39,915 nucleotides of DNA from positions 1 to 39,915 of the forward strand of contig CAZYER010000012.1 of the NCBI GenBank assembly GCA_964646525.1. Direction: 5' to 3'. The translations under genes were made by a program, and so were the position numbers. Of the stretch, positions 31,033 through 39,915 are shown piece by piece (within the stretch, counting starts at the first letter, position 1; each line of letters begins with the position of its first letter). Source of the DNA: GCA-002282575 sp964646525. Its GTDB lineage: Bacteria > Pseudomonadota > Gammaproteobacteria > Thiomicrospirales > Thiomicrospiraceae. The notes below the pieces were generated by a model. It saw nothing but the letters and a program-made list of their open reading frames with translations, made no database searches and was not told the origin of the DNA.

Positions 31033-33843
31033 TTATTTCAGACCTTCCTTGGGGGCTGAATGACTTAATTCACCTAAGCGAACTAAGGCAATAACCGTTG
31101 AGCCAACGACGACCAAAAATACGCCTAAATCGAAAGCAATGGCACTAGCCACTTCAAACTCGCCGACAATCGGCCAATGTAAATGGGTAAAGGTTGAGGT
31201 GAGGAAAGGGAAGTCAATGCCCATCGCCACTAAGCCAGTACCAGTGGCAATGAACAGACCTACGCCGACAACTTTATGCATATCCACCGGCAAGCGTTCA
31301 CGCGTCCAAACGATACCATTAGCGAGATACTGCACAATTAAGGCAATCGCGGCAATGAGGCCAGCAATAAAGCCGCCACCAGGTAAATTATGTCCGCGTA
31401 AGAAAATATAGACTGCAATTAACAGCGTTAAGGGTAATAGCAAGCGGGTGAGCGTTTGCATAATCGGTGAATGCTTATCAGCATGCCAAGCCAGTCCATT
31501 GATGTCACGACTGGGCGCGGGTAAAGACATGCCTTTCAGCATGGCATAAACACCCAAACCAGCCAGTGCCAACACCACAATTTCACCTAAGGTATCAATA
31601 CCACGGAAATCGACCAGAATGACATTCACCACATTCGTCCCACCGCCTTCAGGCAGTGCTTTTGTTAGGAAGAAGTCGGAAATGGGCGTGAAATCACGAC
31701 TGAGCACAGACATGGTGAGCAAGGTGACTGCAACGCCTGAAATGACTGCCAAAGCTAGGTCTCGCCATTGATGCGATGAAGCCGATTCTTTCGGTGTGGT
31801 TTGTGGCAAGTAGTAAAGTGCTAATAACATTAACACGACGGTTACCACCTCAACTGAGAGTTGCGTTAAGGCTAAATCGGGTGCTGAGAATTTGACGAAG
31901 ATGAGTGACACAATTAAGCCAACAACACCTAATATGATTAACGACACCAAGCGTTGACGATGCCACAGAGCCGTTAGCACACTGGCAACAATGAGTAGCA
32001 CGCCCATTAACAAGCTGACTGGGTCGATATCGAGTAATACTCTATCGCCTAGCAAAGGTTGCTGGCTGAGCCAAAATCCCCAGCCACCGGCTGCCAGTGC
32101 GGCAACGACAATCCAAGTGGAGGCATTTTGTAAACTACCTTGATCAAAGCGACGACTAACCTTGTGGGCAATTTTAATGAGGCCATTCAATAACGCATTA
32201 AAAATGACGCGTGCATCCCAATGGTGTAGGGTGCGCTCGTGCCAATCGAACAAACGTTGACGTACCGTGTATAAGGCAACACCGAGTACCAGCGCAATAA
32301 TGCTCATCCACAGTGGCAAGGTAAAGCCATGCCAGAGTGCCAAACTATATTCTGGTGGTGTCGTTTGTAGGGTTCCTGCAACGGCAACCGCTAAAATAGG
32401 CGCGACGGTGAACATCGGCAATATGCCTACGGCTAAGCAGACTAATACCAGCAAATCAACCGGAATTTTCATAAAGCGTGGCGGTTCGTGCGGTGTTTTG
32501 GGTAAGTCAATCGGTTCGCCATTAAAAAACACGTCATGAATAAAGCGCAGCGAATAGGCAACAGAGAAAATGGCGGCAAGCGTAACGAGTACCGGAATCA
32601 GCCAAGTCCAGCTTTGTGCATCGCTCGCGTTGACCGCTTGCTCAAAAAACATTTCTTTACTCAAAAAACCGTTCAGCAAGGGTACGCCAGCCATGGCGGC
32701 AGAGGCAATCATCGCCAGCAAGGCTGTATGTGGCATATACTTGAGAAGACCATTCAACTTGCGCATATCGCGCGTACCGGTTTCATGATCGATAATGCCC
32801 GCTACCATGAATAGCGATGCTTTGAAGGTGGCATGGTTGATGATGTGAAAAATAGCCGCTACCGCTGCCAAAGGCGTGCCAAAGCCAAATAACAGCGTGA
32901 TTAATCCTAAATGACTAATGGTGGAATAGGCGAGCAGTCCTTTCAAATCGTGCTTGAATAGGGCGGTATAAGCGCCAATGAGCAAGGTTGCCAAGCCAGC
33001 ACCACCTACCAATATATGCCATTCAATGGTGCCAGATAGTGCCGGGAATAGGCGGGCTAGCATAAAGATGCCGGCTTTCACCATGGTGGCAGAATGTAGG
33101 TAAGCTGAAACGGGTGTCGGTGCCGCCATGGCATGAGGTAGCCAAAAGTGGAAAGGGAATTGGGCAGATTTAGTGAAAACACCCAATAAAATCAGCACTA
33201 GAATGATGCTGTATAAGGGGTGTTGCTGAATCAATTCGCCAGAAGCCAGTACATCGGTAAGTTGATAGCTACCGACAACATGGCCTAAAAGTAGCACACC
33301 ACCCAGCATGGCCAAGCCACCCGCGCCAGTAATGGCTAATGCCATGCGAGCGCCCTCGCGTGCATCCTTACGATGTTGCCAGTAGCTAATGAGCAAGAAA
33401 GAGGTCAGCGAGGTTAGTTCCCAAAAAACCACCAGTTGTAATAGGTTTTCGGATAACACAATGCCAAGCATTGAGCCCATAAACATCAGCAAGTAGGCAA
33501 AAAAGCGCCCCATCGAATCTTTCGCAGATAAGTAATAGCGTGCGTAGACAATAACCAGCAAGCCGATCACTAAAATAAGCAAGGCGAAGAGTAGGGCGAG
33601 ACCATCCAGTCGGAAGGCAAACCACAAACCAATACTTGGCATCCATGCCCAAGATTGAATGAGCGTTTCATCATTAAAAGGTAAAACAGCACTCGGTAAG
33701 AGTAACGCAAGTGATAATAAGGCCACACCACCCGCAGTCCAAGCCGCAGCAACGCGATGAAAACGAGCGGTCCATGCCGCTAATGCAGCACCAGCAAAGG
33801 GAATTAATACAACGAGAGGTAAGTTAATGGCAAGCCAGTTCAT
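31033..33843 (-). CDS. mnhA: Mrp/Pha cation/proton antiporter fused subunit A/B
   Basis: 936-residue membrane protein. The NuoL-like antiporter part fills about 1-480, with SLTSFLLISYWQHR, the Lys helix FTKSAQFPFHFWLPHAMAAP, YLHSATMVKAGIFML and HIINHATFKASLFM. A MrpA-specific C-terminal part follows (about 600-760, including FSAPDLALTQLSVEVVTVVL), then a MrpB-like domain at about 780-936 (LPLTLLIAVYIFLRGHNLPGGGF). The A-B fusion is the Pha-type or group 2 arrangement and explains why no separate B gene exists. The gene begins six bases after gshA with a GGAG ribosome site. Whether Na+ or K+ is moved cannot be decided here. Confidence 0.97.
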   Translation of the reverse strand: MNWLAINLPLVVLIPFAGAALAAWTARFHRVAAAWTAGGVALLSLALLLPSAVLPFNDETLIQSWAWMPSIGLWFAFRLDGLALLFALLILVIGLLVIVYARYYLSAKDSMGRFFAYLLMFMGSMLGIVLSENLLQLVVFWELTSLTSFLLISYWQHRKDAREGARMALAITGAGGLAMLGGVLLLGHVVGSYQLTDVLASGELIQQHPLYSIILVLILLGVFTKSAQFPFHFWLPHAMAAPTPVSAYLHSATMVKAGIFMLARLFPALSGTIEWHILVGGAGLATLLIGAYTALFKHDLKGLLAYSTISHLGLITLLFGFGTPLAAVAAIFHIINHATFKASLFMVAGIIDHETGTRDMRKLNGLLKYMPHTALLAMIASAAMAGVPLLNGFLSKEMFFEQAVNASDAQSWTWLIPVLVTLAAIFSVAYSLRFIHDVFFNGEPIDLPKTPHEPPRFMKIPVDLLVLVCLAVGILPMFTVAPILAVAVAGTLQTTPPEYSLALWHGFTLPLWMSIIALVLGVALYTVRQRLFDWHERTLHHWDARVIFNALLNGLIKIAHKVSRRFDQGSLQNASTWIVVAALAAGGWGFWLSQQPLLGDRVLLDIDPVSLLMGVLLIVASVLTALWHRQRLVSLIILGVVGLIVSLIFVKFSAPDLALTQLSVEVVTVVLMLLALYYLPQTTPKESASSHQWRDLALAVISGVAVTLLTMSVLSRDFTPISDFFLTKALPEGGGTNVVNVILVDFRGIDTLGEIVVLALAGLGVYAMLKGMSLPAPSRDINGLAWHADKHSPIMQTLTRLLLPLTLLIAVYIFLRGHNLPGGGFIAGLIAAIALIVQYLANGIVWTRERLPVDMHKVVGVGLFIATGTGLVAMGIDFPFLTSTFTHLHWPIVGEFEVASAIAFDLGVFLVVVGSTVIALVRLGELSHSAPKEGLK

Positions 33844-33849
33844 CGGTGA

Positions 33850-35136
33850 TCACTCCTTGCTGTGAGCTAACTCTCGCGCTGCTGCCACGAGTGCTAAACG
33901 GGCAACAACGCCGTAAGCATAAAAACGATTGGGTGCAGCGTCGGGGTTTAAACGGGCATCGGGTTGAATACAAGCATCGCTAAAAGCGAGGGGTTCAAAA
34001 TGCATACCCACCGCATTCAGGTTGTCGGTAACATTTTTACCCGTGTGGACACGATAAAAACCGCCCACCACGGCGTGATCAATCATATAGACAACGGGTT
34101 CAGCCACCGCATCACTCACGGTTTCAAAGGTATAAACGCCTTCTTGAATGATAACGCGCTCGGTGCTTAACCCTTCTTTGCCACTGGTCATTTTTTTACG
34201 TGCGTTTTTGTTTAATGAGGCGAGCTGTTGCGGATCAAGCACCGACATGACCCCCATACCATAGGTGCCGGCATCGGCTTTGACAATCAGGTAGGGTTTT
34301 TGTTCGATGCCATGCGCATCATAAGCCGCCTGAATATCGGAAAGGAGCTGTTCACAGGTGGTAATGAGTTGATCTATGCCTTCACCATGCTGGAAATCAA
34401 TACCATCACAGGTAGTGAACAGGGGATCAAAAAACCAAGGATCACAATCGATGAGGTCGGCAAATTCTTGTGCCACCGCTTTGTAATGGGTGAAGTGCGC
34501 GCTTTTAGTGCGACTATGCCAGCCAAGGCTGGTGGGCGGCAAGAGTACTTGGTCAATGTCTTGCAAGCTATCAGGAATGCCGCTCGCTAAATCATTGTTT
34601 AATAGCACAGCGCAAGGGAAAAAGTCGGCTACGCCGACTCGATTATCGCGTCGAACTAATGGCTCCAAAACTAAGGGACGACCTGAAGGTAATTCAATGG
34701 CTGTGGGCGTTTGAATCTCCGAATTCAAACTGCCAATGCGCACAGCATAGCCTGCATCGCTAATTAAGTTAGCCAACGTGCATAGGTTTTCTAAATAATA
34801 AAGATTCCGCGTATGGTTTTCAGGAATAATGAGTACACCATCAGTGACTGGGCAAAAACGCTCGATACCATGCTGTACTGCGTTAATGGCTAACGGGCGC
34901 AAGTCTGGGTGTAGGTTATTGAACCCAGCTGGAAACAGGTTTGTATCGACAGGAGCCAGTTTAAAGCCAGCATTCCGTAAGTCTACCGAGGCATAAAAGG
35001 GGGCTGGCGTGCTACGAAACTGGCAACGAAACCATGATTCGATAATGGCTTTATTCGCCAATAACTTTTGTTCAATGGTCAGTAACGGGCCTTTTAATGC
35101 CGTTTCTAGATGAGGAACCGCAGGTAATAGAGGCAT
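33850..35136 (-). CDS. gshA: Glutamate-cysteine ligase, proteobacterial (Acidithiobacillus-type) GshA
   Basis: First enzyme of glutathione synthesis, joining glutamate and cysteine. The 428-residue sequence is of the GshA family typified by Acidithiobacillus ferrooxidans (Pfam GshA, PF08886 as I recall) and not the E. coli-type ligase (about 518 residues). Recognisable blocks are FYASVDLRNAGFKLAPVDTNLFPAGFNNL, LIIPENHTRNLYYLENL, LLPPTSLGWHSRTKSAHF and YLIVKADAGTYGMGVMSV. It heads the large minus-strand unit and is followed six bases later by the antiporter A/B gene. gshB is about 6 kb downstream, at the far end of the antiporter genes. Confidence 0.93.
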   Translation of the reverse strand: MPLLPAVPHLETALKGPLLTIEQKLLANKAIIESWFRCQFRSTPAPFYASVDLRNAGFKLAPVDTNLFPAGFNNLHPDLRPLAINAVQHGIERFCPVTDGVLIIPENHTRNLYYLENLCTLANLISDAGYAVRIGSLNSEIQTPTAIELPSGRPLVLEPLVRRDNRVGVADFFPCAVLLNNDLASGIPDSLQDIDQVLLPPTSLGWHSRTKSAHFTHYKAVAQEFADLIDCDPWFFDPLFTTCDGIDFQHGEGIDQLITTCEQLLSDIQAAYDAHGIEQKPYLIVKADAGTYGMGVMSVLDPQQLASLNKNARKKMTSGKEGLSTERVIIQEGVYTFETVSDAVAEPVVYMIDHAVVGGFYRVHTGKNVTDNLNAVGMHFEPLAFSDACIQPDARLNPDAAPNRFYAYGVVARLALVAAARELAHSKE

Positions 35137-35192
35137 CTTTTATCCGTCATAAAAACTGTTAATAGGTTAAGTCTAGCACAAAAAAGTCGAAT

Positions 35193-35220
35193 TTGACGCT
35201 TAAAGGCATAGCTCTATCAC
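35193..35220 (+). promoter_or_regulatory. Candidate sigma-70 promoter of the hybrid kinase gene
   Basis: TTGACG (35193-35198) and TATCAC (35215-35220) are 16 bases apart, with the kinase ATG 87 bases after the -10. The same 170-base spacer (35137-35306) must also hold the gshA promoter on the other strand, for which I see no clear hexamer pair. The kinase ribosome site is AAGG, eight bases before the ATG. Confidence 0.4.
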
Positions 35221-35306
35221 ACACAGTTAGGCATAATAAGACATGTTACTAGGGTTATATTCCTCTATGTCATCCATTGTTTGAGCACTCATGGTAAGGT
35301 CGTTTT

Positions 35307-38300
35307 ATGCCCCTAAATTCATACAATAACAGCAATCGCCCCCAAACTCGGTCGGTCTATCGCCTCATTGTGACGATCACTTTCGTAATGGTCTTGGTCT
35401 GTTCATTACTTATCGGTAGCATTTTTTATTGGAAAGTGCTTACCCCGATTGAGGCTGAGGTGTTTGCGGAAGCGAACAAGCAAATGCGCTATAACCTCGA
35501 TATGCGCTTAGAGGCGAAAAAAGATTCGGTCATCTCGATTGCACAAAGCATTGCGCGACAAAAGCTGTTGGTTGATGGCTTGCTCAACCAAGATAAAGAA
35601 AAAGCCTTTGAAGCAATTGAATCGATTAGTGCTGATTATGACAAGGTCACACAGTACAAAAACATCAGAGCACAAGCGATTAATGCCGAAGGTATTATTA
35701 TTGCACGCTCATGGGATAGAAATTTCAGTGGTGCTAAAGCATCTCATCCCTTGGCAAAAAAAGTGTTTGAGTCTCAATGGGCGGAAGCCAATTTTGGTGC
35801 TGGTGAAGTGGGTGTCGGTATTGTCGGCTTTGCTCCTGTGATGCATCAGGATCAGGCGATTGGATTGGTGTCGATTACTCAAGGTATTGGATCTGTTGTG
35901 CGTCTCATTCAGACAGATGGTATTGACTGGGTAATGGTAGTCCATAAGCCTAGTTTGGTCGCGCGTACTGAGGGGAAATTGCCTAAGGCCTATCAGGACT
36001 ATCCGATGTTGAGCGATGACATTATGCTGGCAAGTAAAGATAGGTTTACTGAAAGTGCTGTCGATTTTGTAAAACGCAATTTACTGTCGAGATTCGATTT
36101 TAACCCACGAACAGCAAAATCGGAGTTCTTCCTTGCTGATGGTCGTTTGGTGGGTATTTATCCGATTATTGATGAGGTCGGACGAGTGATTGGTCAGCAT
36201 GTATTGTCGCAACCCTCCGCACCGATTGAGGACAAGGTAGCTTTTGCCGAAGCACAAATGTGGATGGTAGGCGGTTCTTTCTTTTTGGTAATTTTACTCA
36301 CTGTGTGGTTGTTAATTGTTTTGGTGCGTCGCTTATTAACCGATCCGATTGGTGAAGTTTCCGCCAATATTCAGCGCGTAATAGAAACCAGTGACTTTAG
36401 TCAGCGTTTGCCTGTGCATGGTGACAATGAATTAGAGCGTATGAAAGCCGACTTTAACCGTTTGTTAGAACAAATTTCCGTGGCATTGCGCGAGGCAAAT
36501 GATGCGGTTTCGAGCGCGGCCAGCGCCAATTTTAGTCGTTACATGGTCGGTAAATACACGGGTGAGTTGAAACAGTTGCAGTTAGGCATTAATACCGCCA
36601 TTGCCGATTTGCATGAAACGCACGACTTGTTAACGCACGCTAACCAGGCCAAAGCACAGTTTTTAGCGAATATGAGTCATGAAATTCGCACGCCGATGAA
36701 TGCCATTTTAGGCATGGCTTATTTGACTCTAGGTACTAAACTGACACCACAACAGCAAGACTATGTCGAAAAAATTCATGTGGCAGCCAATAATCTGTTA
36801 CGTATCATTAACGAGATTCTTGATTTTAGTAAAATTGAATCTGGAAAAATGGAGATTGAATTCGAACCAATTGCGCTGGAAGAGGTCTTACAGGCAAGTT
36901 TGTTGCCAACGCAAACCAGTGCCAGCAATAAACGTCTCGAAGTGTTGCTTTATATTGATTCGGAATTGAGTTTCTGTCGTCAACCCAAATTACTAGGAGA
37001 TTCGGTGCGCATTGGACAGGTGCTACTGAATCTTCTCAGTAATGCCATTAAGTTTACTGAAAGGGGTTACATTGTTATTGACGTCAATGTCATTGATCGT
37101 CAAGATGCCCTTTGGACAGTGGCGATTCGGGTTGAAGACACGGGCATTGGCATGAGTGAAGAGCAGGTTAATAAACTCTTTCAGGAGTTTAGCCAAGCTG
37201 ATGCTTCGACCACGCGTAAATATGGCGGTACGGGACTGGGGTTGGCTATCTCGCGTAACTTGGCGCGTTTGATGGGTGGTGACTTAACTGTAACCAGTGA
37301 GCAGGGTAAGGGCAGTTGCTTCACCTTTACTTTCCAAGTTAAGGTCGATGGTGCGCCAGCTAATTTGCCTTGCCACGCGCAAGAGAAAGTGGCGTTAGTG
37401 GTGGACGATTTTGAATTGGCAGCCGAGCAAGTCGCCATTCAGTTGGCCATGTTTAATTTTCATGTTATTAAGCTCCATAATGCTGATGAAGCGCTGACTT
37501 TCTTACATAAGCATCCACAACCAGACTGGATTTTTATTGATTGGATGATGCCAGGTAAAGATGGTATTTGGTTGGTTGAACAAATCCGTCAACATTATCC
37601 GTCATTGACCCAGCAGTGCGTGCTCATGTCCTTCCATGATTGGAGTGGTTTACAGAGTGTGGCGACCAAACAAGGTATTGTCCATTTCCTCTCTAAGCCT
37701 GTTTTACCATCACATTTGGCCCCCTTATTTGATGAAGCACTGAAAGGATCGAGTATTTCTGGACGTCGCTTAGGGGGCATATCGACGATTCCTGATTTAT
37801 CGGATAAAACCTTGTTATTGGTTGAAGATAATTTGTTGAACCAGCAAATCGCTAAAGAGCTCTTAGCACCCACTAAAGCAACCCTAGTATTGGCCGATAA
37901 CGGTGAACAAGCGGTTTATCATGCCACGCAAACAGATACTGTGTTTGACTTGGTATTGATGGATATTCAAATGCCGGTTTTGGATGGTGTTGAAGCCACG
38001 AAAGCCATTCGTCAATATCAACAGCTATCAGACTTGCCCATTATTGCCATGACGGCACACGCTTTTGAAGAAGAAAAACAACGTTGTTTTGATGCTGGCA
38101 TGAATGCGCATTTAAGTAAACCGATTGTGCCGGCTCAGTTATATGCTACCCTTGCTGAATGGTTAAAAGTCGATACTTACCTCGACCTGAGCAGTGAAGC
38201 AAACAAAGATTGTGGTTGTGAGGATAAGCAGACAGGGATTTGCTTAGAAGATATTCACATGATGGATTTGCCGCAAGCTTTGTTATTATTGGGTGATTCG

Positions 38301-38807
38301 AGAGAATTATTGACTGAAAGCCTGTGTATGTTTGCGAGTGATTATGCTCAGGCGCTGCCGACTTTGGAAAGCCTGCTGAAAGAAGATAGAGAAGCGGCAC
38401 TGCGTTTCGCGCATACGTTAAAAGGACTCACCGCAACCTTTGCCATGCAGACGATTAGTCAGGGTTTCGCTGATATTGAAAAGGCCTTGTCGCAGCAAAA
38501 TGTGGCTGGCGCACAAAGTCGATTAGATGAGGCGTTTAAGCAGCATTTTAACGAGATGCTGTTGTTGGTTAGTGCATTCTGTGCGCAAGAGAATCAACAA
38601 GCATCGCACAGTGACGGCGATTGGTTAGAAGTTCGGGCTACTTTATTAGCGCATTTAGAAAACTTTAGTGGTGATAGTTTAGATTATTTTGAAGCACATC
38701 GTTCGGTGTTTGAAAGCCATTTATCCGCCAGTGCTTACCGACGCTTAGCCAACGCGTTGCAAAATATTGACTTTGATGAGGCGCAAATTACCATTAAAGA
38801 AGCTTGA
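35307..38807 (+). CDS. Hybrid sensor histidine kinase with two receivers and HPt domain
   Basis: 1166-residue membrane sensor kinase for a multi-step phosphorelay. Order: TM1 (about 18-41), a periplasmic sensor of about 275 residues (possibly Cache-like, not firmly recognised), TM2 (about 319-343), two HAMP-like units with cores near 363 and 408, HisKA with H458 in MSHEIRTP, and HATPase with N579, D611 (DTGIG) and GGTGLGL near 640. These are followed by receiver 1 with D745 (IDWMMPG), receiver 2 with D886 (LMDIQMP), and an HPt domain with H1036 in HTLKG. Every phosphotransfer residue is present, so it should be active and able to pass phosphate to a separate regulator. The HD-GYP response regulator 82 bases downstream is the likely partner. 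The layout resembles BarA and RpfC, but the input domain differs. Confidence 0.95.
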   Translation: MPLNSYNNSNRPQTRSVYRLIVTITFVMVLVCSLLIGSIFYWKVLTPIEAEVFAEANKQMRYNLDMRLEAKKDSVISIAQSIARQKLLVDGLLNQDKEKAFEAIESISADYDKVTQYKNIRAQAINAEGIIIARSWDRNFSGAKASHPLAKKVFESQWAEANFGAGEVGVGIVGFAPVMHQDQAIGLVSITQGIGSVVRLIQTDGIDWVMVVHKPSLVARTEGKLPKAYQDYPMLSDDIMLASKDRFTESAVDFVKRNLLSRFDFNPRTAKSEFFLADGRLVGIYPIIDEVGRVIGQHVLSQPSAPIEDKVAFAEAQMWMVGGSFFLVILLTVWLLIVLVRRLLTDPIGEVSANIQRVIETSDFSQRLPVHGDNELERMKADFNRLLEQISVALREANDAVSSAASANFSRYMVGKYTGELKQLQLGINTAIADLHETHDLLTHANQAKAQFLANMSHEIRTPMNAILGMAYLTLGTKLTPQQQDYVEKIHVAANNLLRIINEILDFSKIESGKMEIEFEPIALEEVLQASLLPTQTSASNKRLEVLLYIDSELSFCRQPKLLGDSVRIGQVLLNLLSNAIKFTERGYIVIDVNVIDRQDALWTVAIRVEDTGIGMSEEQVNKLFQEFSQADASTTRKYGGTGLGLAISRNLARLMGGDLTVTSEQGKGSCFTFTFQVKVDGAPANLPCHAQEKVALVVDDFELAAEQVAIQLAMFNFHVIKLHNADEALTFLHKHPQPDWIFIDWMMPGKDGIWLVEQIRQHYPSLTQQCVLMSFHDWSGLQSVATKQGIVHFLSKPVLPSHLAPLFDEALKGSSISGRRLGGISTIPDLSDKTLLLVEDNLLNQQIAKELLAPTKATLVLADNGEQAVYHATQTDTVFDLVLMDIQMPVLDGVEATKAIRQYQQLSDLPIIAMTAHAFEEEKQRCFDAGMNAHLSKPIVPAQLYATLAEWLKVDTYLDLSSEANKDCGCEDKQTGICLEDIHMMDLPQALLLLGDSRELLTESLCMFASDYAQALPTLESLLKEDREAALRFAHTLKGLTATFAMQTISQGFADIEKALSQQNVAGAQSRLDEAFKQHFNEMLLLVSAFCAQENQQASHSDGDWLEVRATLLAHLENFSGDSLDYFEAHRSVFESHLSASAYRRLANALQNIDFDEAQITIKEA

Positions 38808-38820
38808 GGTGTGGTATCAT

Positions 38821-38854
38821 CCTGATTATTGCTCGGCTTAATAGGATAATCAGG
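38821..38854 (+). promoter_or_regulatory. Hairpin between the hybrid kinase and the HD-GYP regulator
   Basis: CCTGATTAT (38821-38829) and ATAATCAGG (38846-38854) form a perfect 9-bp inverted repeat around a 16-base loop. A third CCTGATT follows at 38866-38872. No T-run follows, so it is more likely an operator or mRNA element than a terminator. A TATCAT (38815-38820) just before it resembles a -10 box. Confidence 0.4.
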
Positions 38855-38889
38855 CAAGGGTACCTCCTGATTTAATTTAGAGAAAGACT

Positions 38890-39915
38890 ATGCCCGATTT
38901 TGTACCAAAGGTAAAACACACCATTTTATGTGTGGATGATACCCCAGCTAACCTGATGCTGCTGAATAAATTATTGGCGGAGCATTACCAAGTTCGTCTT
39001 GTTAATAGTGGACAGAAGGCGCTCGACTTTTTTACCCAACAGCAAGCTGACTTAGTGCTGTTGGATGTAATGATGCCTGAAATGGACGGCTATGAAGTCT
39101 GCCGTCGTTTGCGTGAGCAACCCAGCACGCGTCATTTACCCATTTTGTTTATTACCGCTAAAAACACCGCCGAAGATGAACAAGACGCCCTGAGTGCAGG
39201 GGGTAATGACTTTATTACCAAACCCATTAACCCTAAAGTGTTGCTGGCGCGTATTGGCACGCATTTAAAAGTTAAGGATTTTCAAGACTTTTTGGCTAAA
39301 GAAAACGAACGTTTAGAGCAAATGGTTGAAGAGCGGTTATCGGGCATCTTTAAATTACAAGATGCCAGCCTAGCGGTGATGATTTCTTTGGCCGAATTTC
39401 GTGATGAATGTACGGGATTCCATATCAAGCGTACCCAGCATTATATTCGCTTGCTTGCCATTGAAGTGAGTGAAAGTTTACCTGAGTACCAATTGACCGA
39501 TGAACAAGTCGAAATCATTGCCAAATCTGCGCCATTGCACGATATTGGTAAAATTACCATTCCCGACCATATTCTGCTCAAGCCAGGTAAGCTGACCGAT
39601 GAGGAGTTTGCCATTATGAAAACCCATGCGCAAAAGGGTTACGATATTTTACGCTCGGCATCAGCCAATATGGGTGACTATGGCGATTTTCTAACCATGG
39701 CGCAGCAGGTGGCCTTAACGCACCATGAAAAATGGGATGGCACGGGTTATCCTAACGGGTTAGCGGGAAGAGACATTCCGTTAGCAGGTCGGCTGATGGC
39801 AATTGTTGATGTTTACGATGCCTTGCGCTCAAGTCGTCCTTACAAACAGGGTATGAGCCATGAAACGGCATTAAATATTATTGTGCAGGGTAAAAATACC
39901 CATTTTGATGCTCAG
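38890..39915 (+). CDS. HD-GYP response regulator (RpfG-like), cut by window end
   Basis: 342 residues are visible; the gene runs off the right edge without a stop codon. A receiver domain (about 8-125) has the acidic pair D16/D17, phosphoacceptor D59 (LLDVMMPEMDG) and K111. A coiled linker (about 130-155) leads to an HD-GYP c-di-GMP phosphodiesterase domain: LHDIGKI with H217-D218, KTHAQKGYDIL, HHEKWDGTGYPNGL with GYP at 286-288, and DVYDALRSSRPYK. All visible metal ligands are in place, so it should degrade c-di-GMP to pGpG or GMP. With the hybrid kinase upstream it looks like an RpfC/RpfG-style pair. The last few C-terminal residues are missing from view. Confidence 0.95.
   Translation, partial: MPDFVPKVKHTILCVDDTPANLMLLNKLLAEHYQVRLVNSGQKALDFFTQQQADLVLLDVMMPEMDGYEVCRRLREQPSTRHLPILFITAKNTAEDEQDALSAGGNDFITKPINPKVLLARIGTHLKVKDFQDFLAKENERLEQMVEERLSGIFKLQDASLAVMISLAEFRDECTGFHIKRTQHYIRLLAIEVSESLPEYQLTDEQVEIIAKSAPLHDIGKITIPDHILLKPGKLTDEEFAIMKTHAQKGYDILRSASANMGDYGDFLTMAQQVALTHHEKWDGTGYPNGLAGRDIPLAGRLMAIVDVYDALRSSRPYKQGMSHETALNIIVQGKNTHFDAQ

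Noticed and set aside
34228..34590. 120-residue open frame on the plus strand inside gshA
   Set aside because: Antisense to conserved gshA blocks, with a composition typical of a shadow frame.
38821..38872. Three CCTGATT-type units as a possible CRISPR or iteron array
   Set aside because: The units are too short and irregularly spaced, with one inverted. They read as a hairpin with a chance third half-site.
1..39915. Defence islands, prophage, insertion sequences, tRNA or rRNA genes
   Set aside because: I looked for transposase, integrase, restriction, toxin-antitoxin and phage proteins and for tRNA-like folds. All confident genes are housekeeping, stress, transport or signalling genes.

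Overview
The window is ordinary, densely packed chromosomal DNA of a gammaproteobacterium with moderate base composition. The gene set supports this: oxyR next to recG, msbA with an LpxL-type acyltransferase, rlmM, trhP, ppnN, a hybrid peroxiredoxin-glutaredoxin and a gamma-type chemotaxis receptor. A Moraxellales/Pseudomonadales-like relative is my guess, but I cannot fix the genus. I see no prophage, insertion sequence, CRISPR array, tRNA or rRNA. A run of 100 N (17729-17828) is an assembly gap inside an RND pump gene, so the window comes from a scaffold.

Layout. 218-4199 (minus): a receptor with a chain of HAMP units, then the tRNA hydroxylase trhP with a ferredoxin directly behind it. 4381-7787 (plus): two overlapping c-di-GMP genes, a GAF-GGDEF protein and a GGDEF-EAL protein. 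12552-7784 (minus): a tight oxyR-ridA-recG-ppnN operon. 12604-16411 (plus): a 42-residue membrane microprotein coupled to a CinA-domain protein, then an antioxidant run of a Dps-family ferritin, a peroxiredoxin-glutaredoxin fusion and glutathione reductase. 16683-20509 (plus): an RND adaptor and pump. 24073-20524 (minus): DUF1640-like protein, tyrosine/lipid-type phosphatase, msbA and an acyltransferase. 24144-24680: gamma carbonic anhydrase. 25819-24758 (minus): rlmM. 35136-25940 (minus): gshA, the six genes of an Mrp/Pha cation/proton antiporter (A and B fused, then C, D, E, F, G), gshB and an apbE lipoprotein, with mostly overlapping or near-abutting junctions. 35307-39915 (plus): a large hybrid histidine kinase and an HD-GYP response regulator cut by the window end.

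How it works together. The window holds a nearly complete glutathione economy: synthesis (gshA, gshB), reduction (gor) and use (peroxiredoxin-glutaredoxin), plus a candidate peroxide regulator (oxyR). A second theme is c-di-GMP: two GGDEF proteins, one of them with EAL, and an HD-GYP protein under a hybrid kinase. The most notable observations are: both glutathione synthesis genes bracketing the antiporter genes in one apparent operon; an OxyR that keeps Cys199 but has Ile at position 208; a Dps-family protein with Gln at a usual acidic ferroxidase position; an unannotated coupled microprotein; a structured intergenic repeat after gor; and a phosphatase translationally coupled to msbA.
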